Positions 1-7,132 of a stretch of DNA of 11,568 bases are shown here, one piece after another (within the stretch, counting starts at the first letter, position 1; each line of letters begins with the position of its first letter). This stretch comes from Acidimicrobiaceae bacterium (GTDB lineage Bacteria > Actinomycetota > Acidimicrobiia > Acidimicrobiales > UBA10347), in contig DNHM01000419.1 in the NCBI GenBank assembly GCA_003485885.1, forward strand, positions 1 through 11,568, in the 5' to 3' direction. The notes below the pieces were generated by a model. The model saw only the letters and a program-made list of their open reading frames with translations. It was not told the origin of the DNA and did not search any database. A program made the translations under genes and the position numbers.

Positions 1-601
1 CAAGAATGTCGTGCAGTAGTTCGTCGCCGAGTTGATCGAGTTGGGCCTCGCTGTATGCCGATGTGTCCTGATTTAGGAGAACGTCGGCGAGGCCTTCGAT
101 GACTAAGTCGTGAAGCTTTTCTTCACTGACGGTGCTGTCGGAGAGAAGAGAACCAAGTCGGACCGTCAACGCGTCCTTGGCTGAGTGTTTAAGATCGTTG
201 AGCTCTTCGGTCAGAGGCGGCCGCTCGAAAGAGACCGCCGGTAGACCGCCAGTGGGCGCTTCCTCTGCGGATACAACGGCCGCCGCTGGGGGAAGCTGCA
301 TCGCGTCGCTTGGTCGTGAAGTTGGAACTGGCGTGTACTCGATGGTCCCGGCACTGGCCGGTGCCGGAGTAGCAGCAGGCGCTACAGCGGCAGATGTTGG
401 AGCTGCAGGTGTTGCTAGGTTCGTCCACCCCGTTGCCGGTTGGTCAACGACCGGCGAGGGTGCGTCGGGGTTGAGGTACCAGTCAACGAGGTCAGCGATG
501 TCGTTGTTCACGGGAGCTGCGTCCGGTGCAGCGGGTGCAACTACTACGCCTGCTAGGCCGGATTCGCTGTTGGATTCTTCGCCTTTCTTGAAGATCTTCA
601 T
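1..601 (-). CDS. cpaF: CpaF/TadA-type Flp pilus assembly ATPase, N-terminal part (cut by left window edge)
   Basis: Partial gene: 200 codons are visible, starting at ATG 601-599 and running off the left edge. CpaF/TadA proteins are cytoplasmic hexameric ATPases of the type II/IV secretion family that power Flp/Tad pili. Residues 1-16 are charged (MKIFKKGEE). Residues about 17-125 are a Pro/Ala/Thr-rich, low-complexity linker. From about residue 131 the sequence matches the helical N-terminal domain of CpaF: LTEELNDLKHSAKDAL, then a segment starting at RLGSLLSD, then QLDQLGDELLHDIL, the family's usual lead-in to a GxGPLE segment, which would lie outside the window. Walker motifs would also lie outside, so ATPase activity is inferred from family. 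The start overlaps the cpaB stop as ATGA, implying translational coupling. The long linker before the CpaF domain is somewhat unusual. A CpaE-like or fused protein cannot be fully excluded. Confidence 0.72.
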   Translation of the reverse strand, partial: MKIFKKGEESNSESGLAGVVVAPAAPDAAPVNNDIADLVDWYLNPDAPSPVVDQPATGWTNLATPAAPTSAAVAPAATPAPASAGTIEYTPVPTSRPSDAMQLPPAAAVVSAEEAPTGGLPAVSFERPPLTEELNDLKHSAKDALTVRLGSLLSDSTVSEEKLHDLVIEGLADVLLNQDTSAYSEAQLDQLGDELLHDIL

Positions 602-1653
602 GAATCTCCGGCGATGTCGTCTTCTTGAGTAGCGAGACCGACATCGCTGGTGTTGTCTTCGTCCCCGGGCAGATCCAGCTGAATGCTTTCGCCTTCAGGG
701 CCTTGTTCGGCCGAGTATGCCGAGACGATGTCGATGAGGTTGCCGTCTTCGATTTCGGCCAGCCATACGCCATCGTCGCCAACGATCTGGTCAATGAGTG
801 TGGCCGCACGGGGGCCGTCGCCGTTATCGAGGCCCTCGACGGCGGTGGCGAGTGTGACTTCACCGTAGCTCGTGGTGTAGACCAGATCCGTGAGCTCTTC
901 GGGGGTGACTGCAACCGTGATCGTGAAGCTGCCTCGGCTGGCTGTGCCCGTTTGATTGAGATCGCTGGACAGCTGCCCAACTACTTCGAGTGAGGATTGG
1001 ATGCTCAGAACCTCAACCTGGTTCATGACGACAACGGACATGTCAAAAGCGTCGGAGCCCGGAGGCGACACTCGAAAGCCTCCGACAACGGTCACCTTCT
1101 CCCCAGGGGCAATATTGCCGCCGAGTGCTCGGCGAGAGGGGAGTTCAAGCACAACGGCATGGTGGCCTGCAGGGATTTCGAATCCTGATCCTGCTTCAAG
1201 GAAGGTCTCACCGCTTGAGCCGAAGTCGTTGGGGTCTCGGAAACGTCCGCGGAGTAGTTGTTCGCCAGCAAGTGCATCTGACGCCAACACCATTCCCGCA
1301 AGTTCGCGAAGCTCAGCTACCGAGGTAATGGCGGATTCAGCCACAAACTGCTCGGGGACCGCACGAGCCGAGAGGTACACGGTGGGAGCCTCGATGAGTT
1401 CACTGACCGAAGTGTTCCGAGGAATGGTCTCGACGACAACCAGTACTTGCCGGTTCGCTTCAGCGGGAGTAGTAGTTGCATCTGTGCTGGTGGCGACGTC
1501 GTCGCTGCCGCTACTCACGTACCACACCAGCAGGAAGGCACCCGCAATAGCGAGGAGACCTGCAAGCGCAGCCAGCACCATTGGGCTGCGCTGACCCGAG
1601 GGTTCGGCCATCGGGTCGACGATTTCTTCGGTATTGTCAGATCTCGAGAACAT
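598..1653 (-). CDS. cpaB: CpaB/RcpC-like Flp pilus assembly protein (SAF domain)
   Basis: A 351-residue protein. CpaB/RcpC proteins are anchored in the inner membrane with the bulk outside the cytoplasm, and help assemble Flp/Tad pili. Residues 1-24 are a short cytoplasmic head. Residues about 25-46 are a single hydrophobic helix (MVLAALAGLLAIAGAFLLVW). A Thr/Ala/Asp-rich linker follows, then a SAF-like domain at about 69-137 (VLVVVETIPRNTSV through AGEQLLRGRF). An RcpC/CpaB beta-rich region runs to about residue 300 (AVVLELPSRRALGGNIAPGEKVTVVG, here split by its two motifs at the Gly-Gly). The tail from about 325 is very acidic. The ATG at 1653 is preceded on the minus strand by TTGGAG with 5 nt spacing, a normal ribosome-binding site. 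Its TGA overlaps the downstream ATPase start as ATGA. The order cpaB then cpaF, with no cpaE between, is noted. Family assignment is by motif and context. Confidence 0.82.
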   Translation of the reverse strand: MFSRSDNTEEIVDPMAEPSGQRSPMVLAALAGLLAIAGAFLLVWYVSSGSDDVATSTDATTTPAEANRQVLVVVETIPRNTSVSELIEAPTVYLSARAVPEQFVAESAITSVAELRELAGMVLASDALAGEQLLRGRFRDPNDFGSSGETFLEAGSGFEIPAGHHAVVLELPSRRALGGNIAPGEKVTVVGGFRVSPPGSDAFDMSVVVMNQVEVLSIQSSLEVVGQLSSDLNQTGTASRGSFTITVAVTPEELTDLVYTTSYGEVTLATAVEGLDNGDGPRAATLIDQIVGDDGVWLAEIEDGNLIDIVSAYSAEQGPEGESIQLDLPGDEDNTSDVGLATQEDDIAGDS

Positions 1654-1956
1654 GGAAACTCCAAGGAGTGGTGTAGGTCAAGGTGCTCGGGTTGAACACA
1701 AAGGTGTGTGTCTTGGCCGTCGCAGGTGTTCTGCCTCTGCTTAGATCGGCTCGCACTGACCAAAGTTGAGTAGTTCTCTCGACCCAATTGCTGCTCGCCT
1801 TGCGTCGCGTTTCGTGGATGCCGCACGAACTGCACTCACGAAAGGGCACCGCGATCTCGTGCGTGCGACCCATGCGGTCTGCGTCACGATTTTTGGAACA
1901 GAGCAGAATTACCCGAAATGCTCGACAACACGCTTCATGGGCCGACACAAAGGTTT

Positions 1957-2304
1957 GTGAGATTCCCTCTGAACACGGCCAAGCGCCGTCGTCGCTCACG
2001 CCGCGGTGCAACGATGGTCGAATCCGCCATCGGGCTGACAATGCAAGTTCGCCAGTGCCGGCAGGTTAGATCGGCGGCACTCCCCAGCCCGACGTGTGCA
2101 ACGTCTACCACCCCAATGGTGACGGCGAGTTCAACCTGGATCCGAGTGCATTTGGTTGCCCCGGCATTCTCGGGTGTCTACGTTGCGTCGGTTTATGACA
2201 GCACCACGGGTATCGAATCGAGCGCATTCAATCTGCAGGATCGTGCGGTATTCGCGTTGTACTTCCCTCCATCGCCAGACGAACCCGAGGCCGCCACCGG
2301 CTAA
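1957..2304 (+). pseudogene. Decayed TadE-like (pilus pseudopilin-family) remnant
   Basis: Starting near GTG 1957, frame 1 encodes a basic stretch followed by GATMVESAIGLTM. This resembles the TadE/TadG N-terminus, where basic residues precede a Gly and a Glu lies at +5 of a prepilin-like motif. The expected hydrophobic helix then breaks off at about 2043. From 2070 frame 3 takes over with a coding-looking segment (PDVCNVYHPNGDGEFNLDP) that ends at a TGA. Frame 1 resumes at about 2157 with VYDSTTGIESSAFNLQDRAV and stops at TAA 2302-2304. Frame switching without a continuous ORF suggests at least two indels. The neighbouring pilus genes make a Tad origin plausible. The Tad assignment rests on one short motif, so confidence is limited. 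Sequencing error or chance similarity are alternatives. Confidence 0.4.
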
Positions 2305-2664
2305 CAGTGCTGTGAGAGCATCAGAAGCAGTCGCCGTGATGACATACAGATCCGCGACTACTTTGTTCGGGGGACACGTAGCGGTATCCATGTCAACGCA
2401 TCCATGGCAACGCCTGGCGTTGAGTTCTCGACCGTAGGTCTGGTGTCATTGACCACCATCGTGCTCGTGGTCGGCGCTCTCATCGTGAGATCACTCACTC
2501 TCTTCGACGACTAATTCACGCCGCACGTCCCCGAGTATGTCGCCCAATTGTTCCGGGTTGAGGCCATGACACTGCGCATCGCGACTGACAACACCGAGTT
2601 CGGCTTCGACACGGTGCGGCTTGGCTATCGCGTCAACCAGGATGTCATCGTCTCGTTGGATTGA
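2305..2664 (+). pseudogene. Unrecognised coding-like stretch with an internal stop, possible gene remnant
   Basis: Frame 1 stays open from 2305 to TAA 2512-2514, and again from 2515 to TGA 2662-2664. The first part ends in a strongly hydrophobic helix (GLVSLTTIVLVVGALIV) followed by RSLTLFDD. The second part (FTPHVPEYVAQLFRVEAM, then a beta-like segment ending GYRVNQDVIVSLD) has mostly G or C at third codon positions, as expected of real coding sequence here. I do not recognise either part. There is no convincing start codon with a ribosome-binding site, and a 14-bp tandem duplication lies inside (2386-2413). The best reading is a decayed gene or two small fragments. A short real ORF beginning at ATG 2566 (32 codons) is possible but unsupported. 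Confidence 0.35.
2386..2413. repeat. 14-bp imperfect tandem duplication
   Basis: ATCCATGTCAACGC (2386-2399) is followed immediately by ATCCATGGCAACGC (2400-2413), with 13 of 14 bases identical. Fourteen is not a multiple of three, so the duplication shifts the reading frame. This fits loss of function in this region. Confidence 0.85.
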
Positions 2665-2677
2665 GGAGCGCTCGCAC

Positions 2678-2723
2678 GTTTCTGACGATTTTACGTATTT
2701 GCGAACGTGAAATCGCCAGAAAC
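2678..2723. promoter_or_regulatory. 19-bp imperfect inverted repeat upstream of malic enzyme (candidate operator)
   Basis: Left arm 2678-2696 (GTTTCTGACGATTTTACGT) pairs with right arm 2705-2723 (ACGTGAAATCGCCAGAAAC) around an 8-nt centre (2697-2704). The only departures are one A/C mismatch (2685/2716) and one T·G pair (2692/2709). No T-run follows on either strand, so it does not look like an intrinsic terminator. It ends 4 bp before the proposed -10 element and covers the -35 region, where a dimeric repressor or activator could act. The pairing is seen directly; the function is inferred. Confidence 0.6.
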
Positions 2724-2726
2724 ATC

Positions 2727-2732
2727 TACCCT
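2727..2732 (+). promoter_or_regulatory. Candidate -10 element (TACCCT), leaderless promoter of malic enzyme
   Basis: TACCCT fits the actinobacterial TAnnnT -10 pattern and lies 8 nt before ATG 2741. No Shine-Dalgarno sequence precedes the ATG. Transcription would start at or next to the A of the start codon. There is no clear -35 at 17-18 bp. The same layout precedes argS, hom and thrH. Confidence 0.5.
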
Positions 2733-2740
2733 TGCCCGCC

Positions 2741-4147
2741 ATGGCTGTTCCCACTGGACCTACTGCGGCGTTTCAAATCCAAATGCGAGTGCGCCTTCGC
2801 AACGTGCCCGGCGTCCTTGGCGCGCTAGCCACGGTGATCGGCGACGCCGGCGGCAATATCGCGGTTGTCGAAGGTTTCGAGGCCAAAGGCGCCACCCTCG
2901 AGCGCAGCATTTGCGTCAACGCCCGTGACGAAGACCACCAGTTGCGGATCGTCAAAGCCGTCGAGAGCCTCGAGAACGTCGAACTGCTCGATTGGTTCGA
3001 CCGCACGTTCCGCATGCACGAGGGCGGCAAAATCGAGACGCTAGCGTTGTGCTCAGTCGGAGACCGAGATGACCTGTCGATGGCCTACACCCCAGGCGTT
3101 GCTCGGGTCTGCATGGCAATCCATCACGACGTGGCAAAGTCGCACGAGCTGACCATCCGAAAGAACACCGTCGCCATCGTGAGCGATGGCACCGCAGTGC
3201 TCGGGTTAGGCAACATCGGCCCCGAAGCTGCAATGCCTGTCATGGAAGGCAAGGCGCTGTTGTTCAAAGAATTCGCGGGCGTCGACGCGTTTCCCTTGTG
3301 CCTGAACACGACAGACACCGAAGAAATTATTGAAACCGTCCAGCGCATTGCTCCAAGTTTTGGCGGAATCAACCTCGAAGACATCGCTGCGCCAGCGTGT
3401 TTCGAAATTGAGGAACGACTGAAGGAACTGCTCGACATCCCGGTCTTCCATGACGATCAGCACGGCACCGCAGTGGTGGCACTTGCGGCACTATGGAACT
3501 CACTGAAGATCGTTGACAAAAACATGGAGGATATCTCTGTGGTGATCTCGGGAATTGGCGCCGCAGGTGTAGCGATCGGCAAGATCCTGTTGAGCGCGGG
3601 GGTTGGCGAAGTCATCGGCGTCGATTCGACTGGCGCCATCTACAAGGGCCGTGACCGGTTGAACCCAGTGAAAGAATGGTTCGCTGCAAACACCAACGCA
3701 GAACGCCGGGCCGGCAGTCTCCAAGATGTCATTGCGGGCACAGATGTGTTTATGGGTGTTAGTGCACCCGACGTGTTGACTGCTGCTGATCTTCGCAACA
3801 TGGCAAAGGATCCGATCATCTTCGCCATGGCCAACCCGAACCCAGAGATCACGCCCGAGGCCGCCGATGGTCTCGCCGCAGTGATGGCAACCGGGCGAAG
3901 CGATTACCCCAATCAGATCAATAACGTGCTGGCATTCCCTGGAATCTTTCGAGGGGCATTCGATGCATGCGCAACCGACATCACCGAATCGATGAAGCTT
4001 GCCGCAGCCGAGAACATCGCAGCCGTTGTTGGTGACGAACTCGCCCCTGACCACGTCATCCCGTCGGTCTTCGACCCCCGGGTTATCGAACGAGTCGCAC
4101 CAGCCGTCGCCGCAGCAGCCATCGCCGAAGGCGTCGTCCGCGGCTAG
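2741..4147 (+). CDS. NAD(P)-dependent malic enzyme with N-terminal ACT domain
   Basis: A 468-residue cytoplasmic enzyme that oxidatively decarboxylates malate to pyruvate and CO2. Residues about 12-88 form an ACT domain (RLRNVPGVLGALATVIGDAG), usually an amino-acid or small-ligand sensor. The catalytic part follows: YTPGVA at 116-121 with the active-site Tyr, the lysine in MEGKA (K171), metal ligands in NLED (211-214) and HDDQHGT (237-243), the Rossmann motif GIGAAG at 271-276, and NPNPEI near 345. Without the ACT domain the length matches the short bacterial malic enzymes. An in-frame TTG lies three codons upstream (2732), but it falls on the proposed -10, so I prefer ATG 2741. Cofactor preference cannot be read securely. 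An 87-bp gap separates it from argS. Allosteric control by an amino acid is inference from the ACT domain. Confidence 0.93.
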   Translation: MAVPTGPTAAFQIQMRVRLRNVPGVLGALATVIGDAGGNIAVVEGFEAKGATLERSICVNARDEDHQLRIVKAVESLENVELLDWFDRTFRMHEGGKIETLALCSVGDRDDLSMAYTPGVARVCMAIHHDVAKSHELTIRKNTVAIVSDGTAVLGLGNIGPEAAMPVMEGKALLFKEFAGVDAFPLCLNTTDTEEIIETVQRIAPSFGGINLEDIAAPACFEIEERLKELLDIPVFHDDQHGTAVVALAALWNSLKIVDKNMEDISVVISGIGAAGVAIGKILLSAGVGEVIGVDSTGAIYKGRDRLNPVKEWFAANTNAERRAGSLQDVIAGTDVFMGVSAPDVLTAADLRNMAKDPIIFAMANPNPEITPEAADGLAAVMATGRSDYPNQINNVLAFPGIFRGAFDACATDITESMKLAAAENIAAVVGDELAPDHVIPSVFDPRVIERVAPAVAAAAIAEGVVRG

Positions 4148-4185
4148 TCCGCCTTTCGGCCAGGAACGAATCGAAACGCGGACTA
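4145..4185. repeat. 8-bp perfect inverted repeat over the malic enzyme stop codon
   Basis: TAGTCCGC (4145-4152, beginning with the malic enzyme TAG stop) is the exact reverse complement of GCGGACTA (4178-4185), with 25 nt between. A smaller GCC-TTTC-GGC hairpin sits inside at 4151-4160. There is no T-run, so a classical terminator is not supported. It could be a weak 3'-end structure or chance. Confidence 0.4.
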
Positions 4186-4221
4186 CCCAGAAAGTACCCG
4201 CGGTTCGCTCCAAGCGGCGAA

Positions 4222-4227
4222 TACGCT
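4222..4227 (+). promoter_or_regulatory. Candidate -10 element (TACGCT), leaderless promoter of argS-lysA
   Basis: TACGCT (TAnnnT) is followed by 7 nt and then the argS ATG at 4235. There is no Shine-Dalgarno sequence upstream, which supports a leaderless transcript. No -35 is recognisable. Confidence 0.5.
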
Positions 4228-4234
4228 GCCCGGC

Positions 4235-5842
4235 ATGATTCGTGACCAGTTGACCGAAGCGCTCGCGGGCGCACTTACCGCCGTTGGTGTTGAGGTAGAT
4301 GCCGGCTCGATAGAGCTCGAGCGGCCAGCCCGCCGCGAACACGGTGACTGGTCCTCCAACGTTGCTATGGCCAATTGGAAACCCGCTGGGCGCAGTAACC
4401 CTCGTGCCTTTGCCGGCGAGATTACTGATCATCTCAACGCAAACCTTCCAGCCCATGTTGAAGCGGTCGAGATCGCTGGGCCGGGCTTCGTTAATTTCCG
4501 ATTGTTTGACACCTGGCTGTACGACGTCCTCAACGATGCGGTCAGTACCGGCGAAGACACGTTTGGGCGCCACGCCTTTGGCAGCGGGACACACATCAAC
4601 GTCGAGTTTGTGAGTGCGAACCCAAACAAACCGCTGCATGCAGGCCATGCCCGAGGCGCCGTCTACGGCGACTCTGTCGCCCGGCTACTCAAAGCCGTTG
4701 GTTACCAGGTCACCACCGAGTTCTACCTGAACGACCGGGGCGTGCAGATGAGCCTGTTCGCCGAATCGCTTGCAGCCCGTAAACGTGGCGACGACGTGCC
4801 AGAAAACGGCTACCACGGTGAGTACCTGATCGACTGGGCCGCCGAGATGCCCGACGATGCTGACCCGCTCGAGTGGGGGTATGCCCGAGCGCTCCAGAGT
4901 CACAAGGAAACATTGGCCAGGGTCAGTGTGCATCACGACGTCTGGTTCTCTGAGCGGTCGTTGGTTGCCGACGGACAGGTCCCCAATGCTCTCGCCGAAC
5001 TCCAGGCAAGTGGCATGGTCTACGAAGCCGACGGCGCTACCTGGCTCAAGACCACCGAGGCAGGCGATGACAAGGACCGGGTCCTGATCAAGGCCGACGG
5101 TGACTACACCTATCTGACGCCCGACATCGCCTACCACCGAGACAAGTTCAGCCGGGCCGACCGGCTGATCAATGTGTGGGGGGCAGATCACCACGGCTAC
5201 ATCCGTCGGATGAAGGCTGCGATGGCATTTCTGGGCAACGACCCCGACGCACTCGAAGTCATTGTCACCCAACTGGTGTCGCTCGAACGCGATGGTGTCG
5301 AAGTGCAGATGTCTGGCCGACTAGGCGACATGGTCTCGCTCGACGAAGTCATCGACGAAGTCGGCCCGGACGCGGCCCGGTACACCTTCTTGACCCAGTC
5401 CATGGACACCAAACAGAAGGTCAACCTGAGCGCACTTGCTACCAAGAGCATGGAGAACCCGGTGCACTATGTGCAGTACGCAACTGCACGTATCGACTCG
5501 CTCGCCAAAAATGCTGCGGCAGCTGGGCATGCCCGGGGGCCACTCGCTGCCGCTGAGCTCGCCACGCTCACCACGGAACGTGAACTTGAGGTGCTTCGGG
5601 TCCTCAGCACCTTCAGCGACATCGTGGCCATCGCAGCCAGAGAACGGGCGCCGCACAAGATCACGACCTGGCTGCGTGAACTCGCCGCAGCATTTCATGG
5701 TTTCTACGCAGATTGTTATGTCGTAGGTGATGGCGTGAGCCCCGAACTGACACAGGCTCGGTTGTGGCTCATCGAAGCGGCTCGCATCGGCTTGACGAGC
5801 GGGCTTACGCTGGTTGGCGTGTCGGCACCCCAGGAAATGTGA
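4235..5842 (+). CDS. argS: Arginyl-tRNA synthetase
   Basis: A 535-residue class I aminoacyl-tRNA synthetase that charges tRNA-Arg with arginine in the cytoplasm. Residues 1-90 form the ArgS-specific N-terminal domain (RREHGDWSSNVAM, GPGFVNFRL). The HIGH-type signature is HAGH at 135-138 within NPNKPLHAGHARGAVYGD. WGADHHGYI (315-323) belongs to the catalytic core. The KMSK-loop position reads MSGRLGD (359-365), so the usual second lysine is replaced by Gly; ArgS often has a degenerate KMSKS motif. The DALR anticodon-binding domain follows (NPVHYVQYATARIDSL from 408). Length is slightly short of the usual 550-580. Its stop overlaps the lysA start as TGATG, so the two are translationally coupled. 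argS next to lysA is a conserved actinobacterial pair. Confidence 0.96.
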   Translation: MIRDQLTEALAGALTAVGVEVDAGSIELERPARREHGDWSSNVAMANWKPAGRSNPRAFAGEITDHLNANLPAHVEAVEIAGPGFVNFRLFDTWLYDVLNDAVSTGEDTFGRHAFGSGTHINVEFVSANPNKPLHAGHARGAVYGDSVARLLKAVGYQVTTEFYLNDRGVQMSLFAESLAARKRGDDVPENGYHGEYLIDWAAEMPDDADPLEWGYARALQSHKETLARVSVHHDVWFSERSLVADGQVPNALAELQASGMVYEADGATWLKTTEAGDDKDRVLIKADGDYTYLTPDIAYHRDKFSRADRLINVWGADHHGYIRRMKAAMAFLGNDPDALEVIVTQLVSLERDGVEVQMSGRLGDMVSLDEVIDEVGPDAARYTFLTQSMDTKQKVNLSALATKSMENPVHYVQYATARIDSLAKNAAAAGHARGPLAAAELATLTTERELEVLRVLSTFSDIVAIAARERAPHKITTWLRELAAAFHGFYADCYVVGDGVSPELTQARLWLIEAARIGLTSGLTLVGVSAPQEM

Positions 5843-7131
5843 TGGCACTCGCATCGGCAACAGGGCCCGTCCCCCGTCATCTACTCCCGGACAACACCGA
5901 GATTTCTCCTGAAGGGCGCATGAGTGTCGGCGGTGTCGACCTCGTCGAACTCGCTGCCGAGTTTGGCACCCCGCTCTTTGTGTACGACGAGGAGCATCTT
6001 CGCTCCCGGTGTCGCGAAGCAGTCCAGGTCTTTGGCCCGGGGGTTGCCTATGCAACCAAGGCGTTTCTGTGTGTGGCTATGGCCAAGCTCGCCCACGAGG
6101 AAGGCATGCACCTCGACGTTGCGACACTGGGCGAGCTTCATGTGGCTCGGGCGGCCGGAGTCCCGCCGAGTGACCTGGTATTTCACGGCAACAACAAGTC
6201 GGGTGCCGAACTTGTTGCCGCGATGCAAGCGGGTGTGGGCCGCATCGTCATCGACAGCTTCGACGAGATTGCTCGGATCGAAGCCATCCACGCAGACACC
6301 GGGCTGATCGCTCGGGCGCTTCTGCGCATCACTCCCGGTGTCGAAGCACACACGCACGAGTTCATAGCAACCGGCCAGGATGATTCCAAATTCGGTTTTA
6401 CCGTGTCGACGGGACTAGCTGACAAGGCTATTCAGCAAGCGTCGACCTCGCCAGCGATCGAGTTGCTTGGCATCCACGCTCATATTGGGTCACAGGTCTT
6501 TCGCATCGATTCGATGCGCCAATCCGCTGCCGTGCTCGCCGAGATTTCTCAGCGGTTCAATCTGCCTGAACTGTCGGTCGGTGGCGGCTTGGGCGTCGCG
6601 TATGTCGGTAGCGAAGAAGCCCCGACGATCTCCCAGTGGGGACGTTCCGTGCTCGAGGCGACAGGCGACGCTGGCATCGACGCGACCGTGTTGGCCGAAC
6701 CTGGCAGGTCCATTGTGGCCACGGCGGGTATGACCATCTATCAGGTGGGCACGATCAAAGAGCTTGAAGATATCCGCACCTATGTCGCCGTCGATGGTGG
6801 CATGAGCGATAACCCTCGGCCAGTTCTGTACGGCAGCGGCTACGAAACCTTCGTACCTGACCGCGCCGATGCTGATCGGCCCGAACAGATTCGTCTCGTC
6901 GGCAAACACTGTGAGTCCGGCGACATCATCATCCGTGAAGCCAACGTGCCTGCGGATCTTGTGGTCGACGATTTTCTCGCAACTCCGGTGACTGGCGCCT
7001 ACGGACATTCCCTCGCTTCGAACTACAACAAGGTCACCCGACCAGCAGTTGTGTTCGTCAGCCACGGCAACGCCCGTCTCGTCGTCCGCCGCGAAACCCT
7101 CGACGATCTCCCCCGCCTCGACATCCTCTGA
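5842..7131 (+). CDS. lysA: Diaminopimelate decarboxylase
   Basis: A 429-residue PLP enzyme (alanine-racemase-like TIM barrel plus beta domain) that decarboxylates meso-diaminopimelate to lysine, the last step of lysine synthesis. The PLP lysine is K73 in AYATKAFLC. HGNNKS (115-120), HAHIGSQ (212-218), GGGLG (247-251) and EPGRS (286-290) shape the cofactor and phosphate site. VDGGMSDNPRP (317-327), C357 in KHCESGD and GAYGHSLASNYN (385-396) form the substrate and dimer-interface motifs. I chose ATG 5842 because it overlaps the argS stop by one base and has AGGA 6 nt upstream. An in-frame start at 5764 would add 26 residues that merely read through the argS end. The 101-bp gap to hom contains two CAAATTTG palindromes. 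Confidence 0.96.
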   Translation: MALASATGPVPRHLLPDNTEISPEGRMSVGGVDLVELAAEFGTPLFVYDEEHLRSRCREAVQVFGPGVAYATKAFLCVAMAKLAHEEGMHLDVATLGELHVARAAGVPPSDLVFHGNNKSGAELVAAMQAGVGRIVIDSFDEIARIEAIHADTGLIARALLRITPGVEAHTHEFIATGQDDSKFGFTVSTGLADKAIQQASTSPAIELLGIHAHIGSQVFRIDSMRQSAAVLAEISQRFNLPELSVGGGLGVAYVGSEEAPTISQWGRSVLEATGDAGIDATVLAEPGRSIVATAGMTIYQVGTIKELEDIRTYVAVDGGMSDNPRPVLYGSGYETFVPDRADADRPEQIRLVGKHCESGDIIIREANVPADLVVDDFLATPVTGAYGHSLASNYNKVTRPAVVFVSHGNARLVVRRETLDDLPRLDIL

Positions 7132-7132
7132 C

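Larger units (their letters stand above)
1654..2740. other. Long region without an intact recognisable gene, between divergent cpaB and malic enzyme
   Basis: About 1.1 kb separates divergent genes. No intact ORF in it gives a protein I recognise. On the plus strand there are patches with strong coding character in changing frames (listed separately), which suggests decayed genes. The stretch 1680-1910 shows nothing I can name; it must include the cpaB promoter, but I see no convincing -35/-10 pair. The right end, 2678-2740, holds a dyad and the malic enzyme promoter. Minus-strand ORFs here, such as 1637-2041, have atypical composition and no recognisable motif, so I did not call them. Confidence 0.6.

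Noticed and set aside
1637..2041. Minus-strand ORF overlapping the cpaB start, and a similar one at 2491-2754
   Set aside because: Neither has a recognisable domain or start signal. The first overlaps the cpaB N-terminus out of frame, and the second is opposite a plus-strand frame with better third-position bias.
2732..2740. TTG start three codons upstream of the malic enzyme ATG
   Set aside because: It overlaps the last base of the proposed -10 and has no ribosome-binding site; ATG 2741 fits better.
3500..4648. Long minus-strand ORF (382 codons) opposite malic enzyme and argS
   Set aside because: It lies antisense to two genes with full sets of family motifs. Its protein is rich in Cys/Trp/His patches with no recognisable domain, as expected of a shadow frame in GC-rich DNA.
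5764..5841. Longer lysA start adding 26 residues
   Set aside because: The extra residues only read the argS C-terminus in another frame. The TGATG overlap with AGGA 6 nt upstream supports ATG 5842.
5321..6055. Minus-strand ORF opposite the argS-lysA junction
   Set aside because: It is a shadow of two overlapping, motif-supported genes; its composition is not protein-like.
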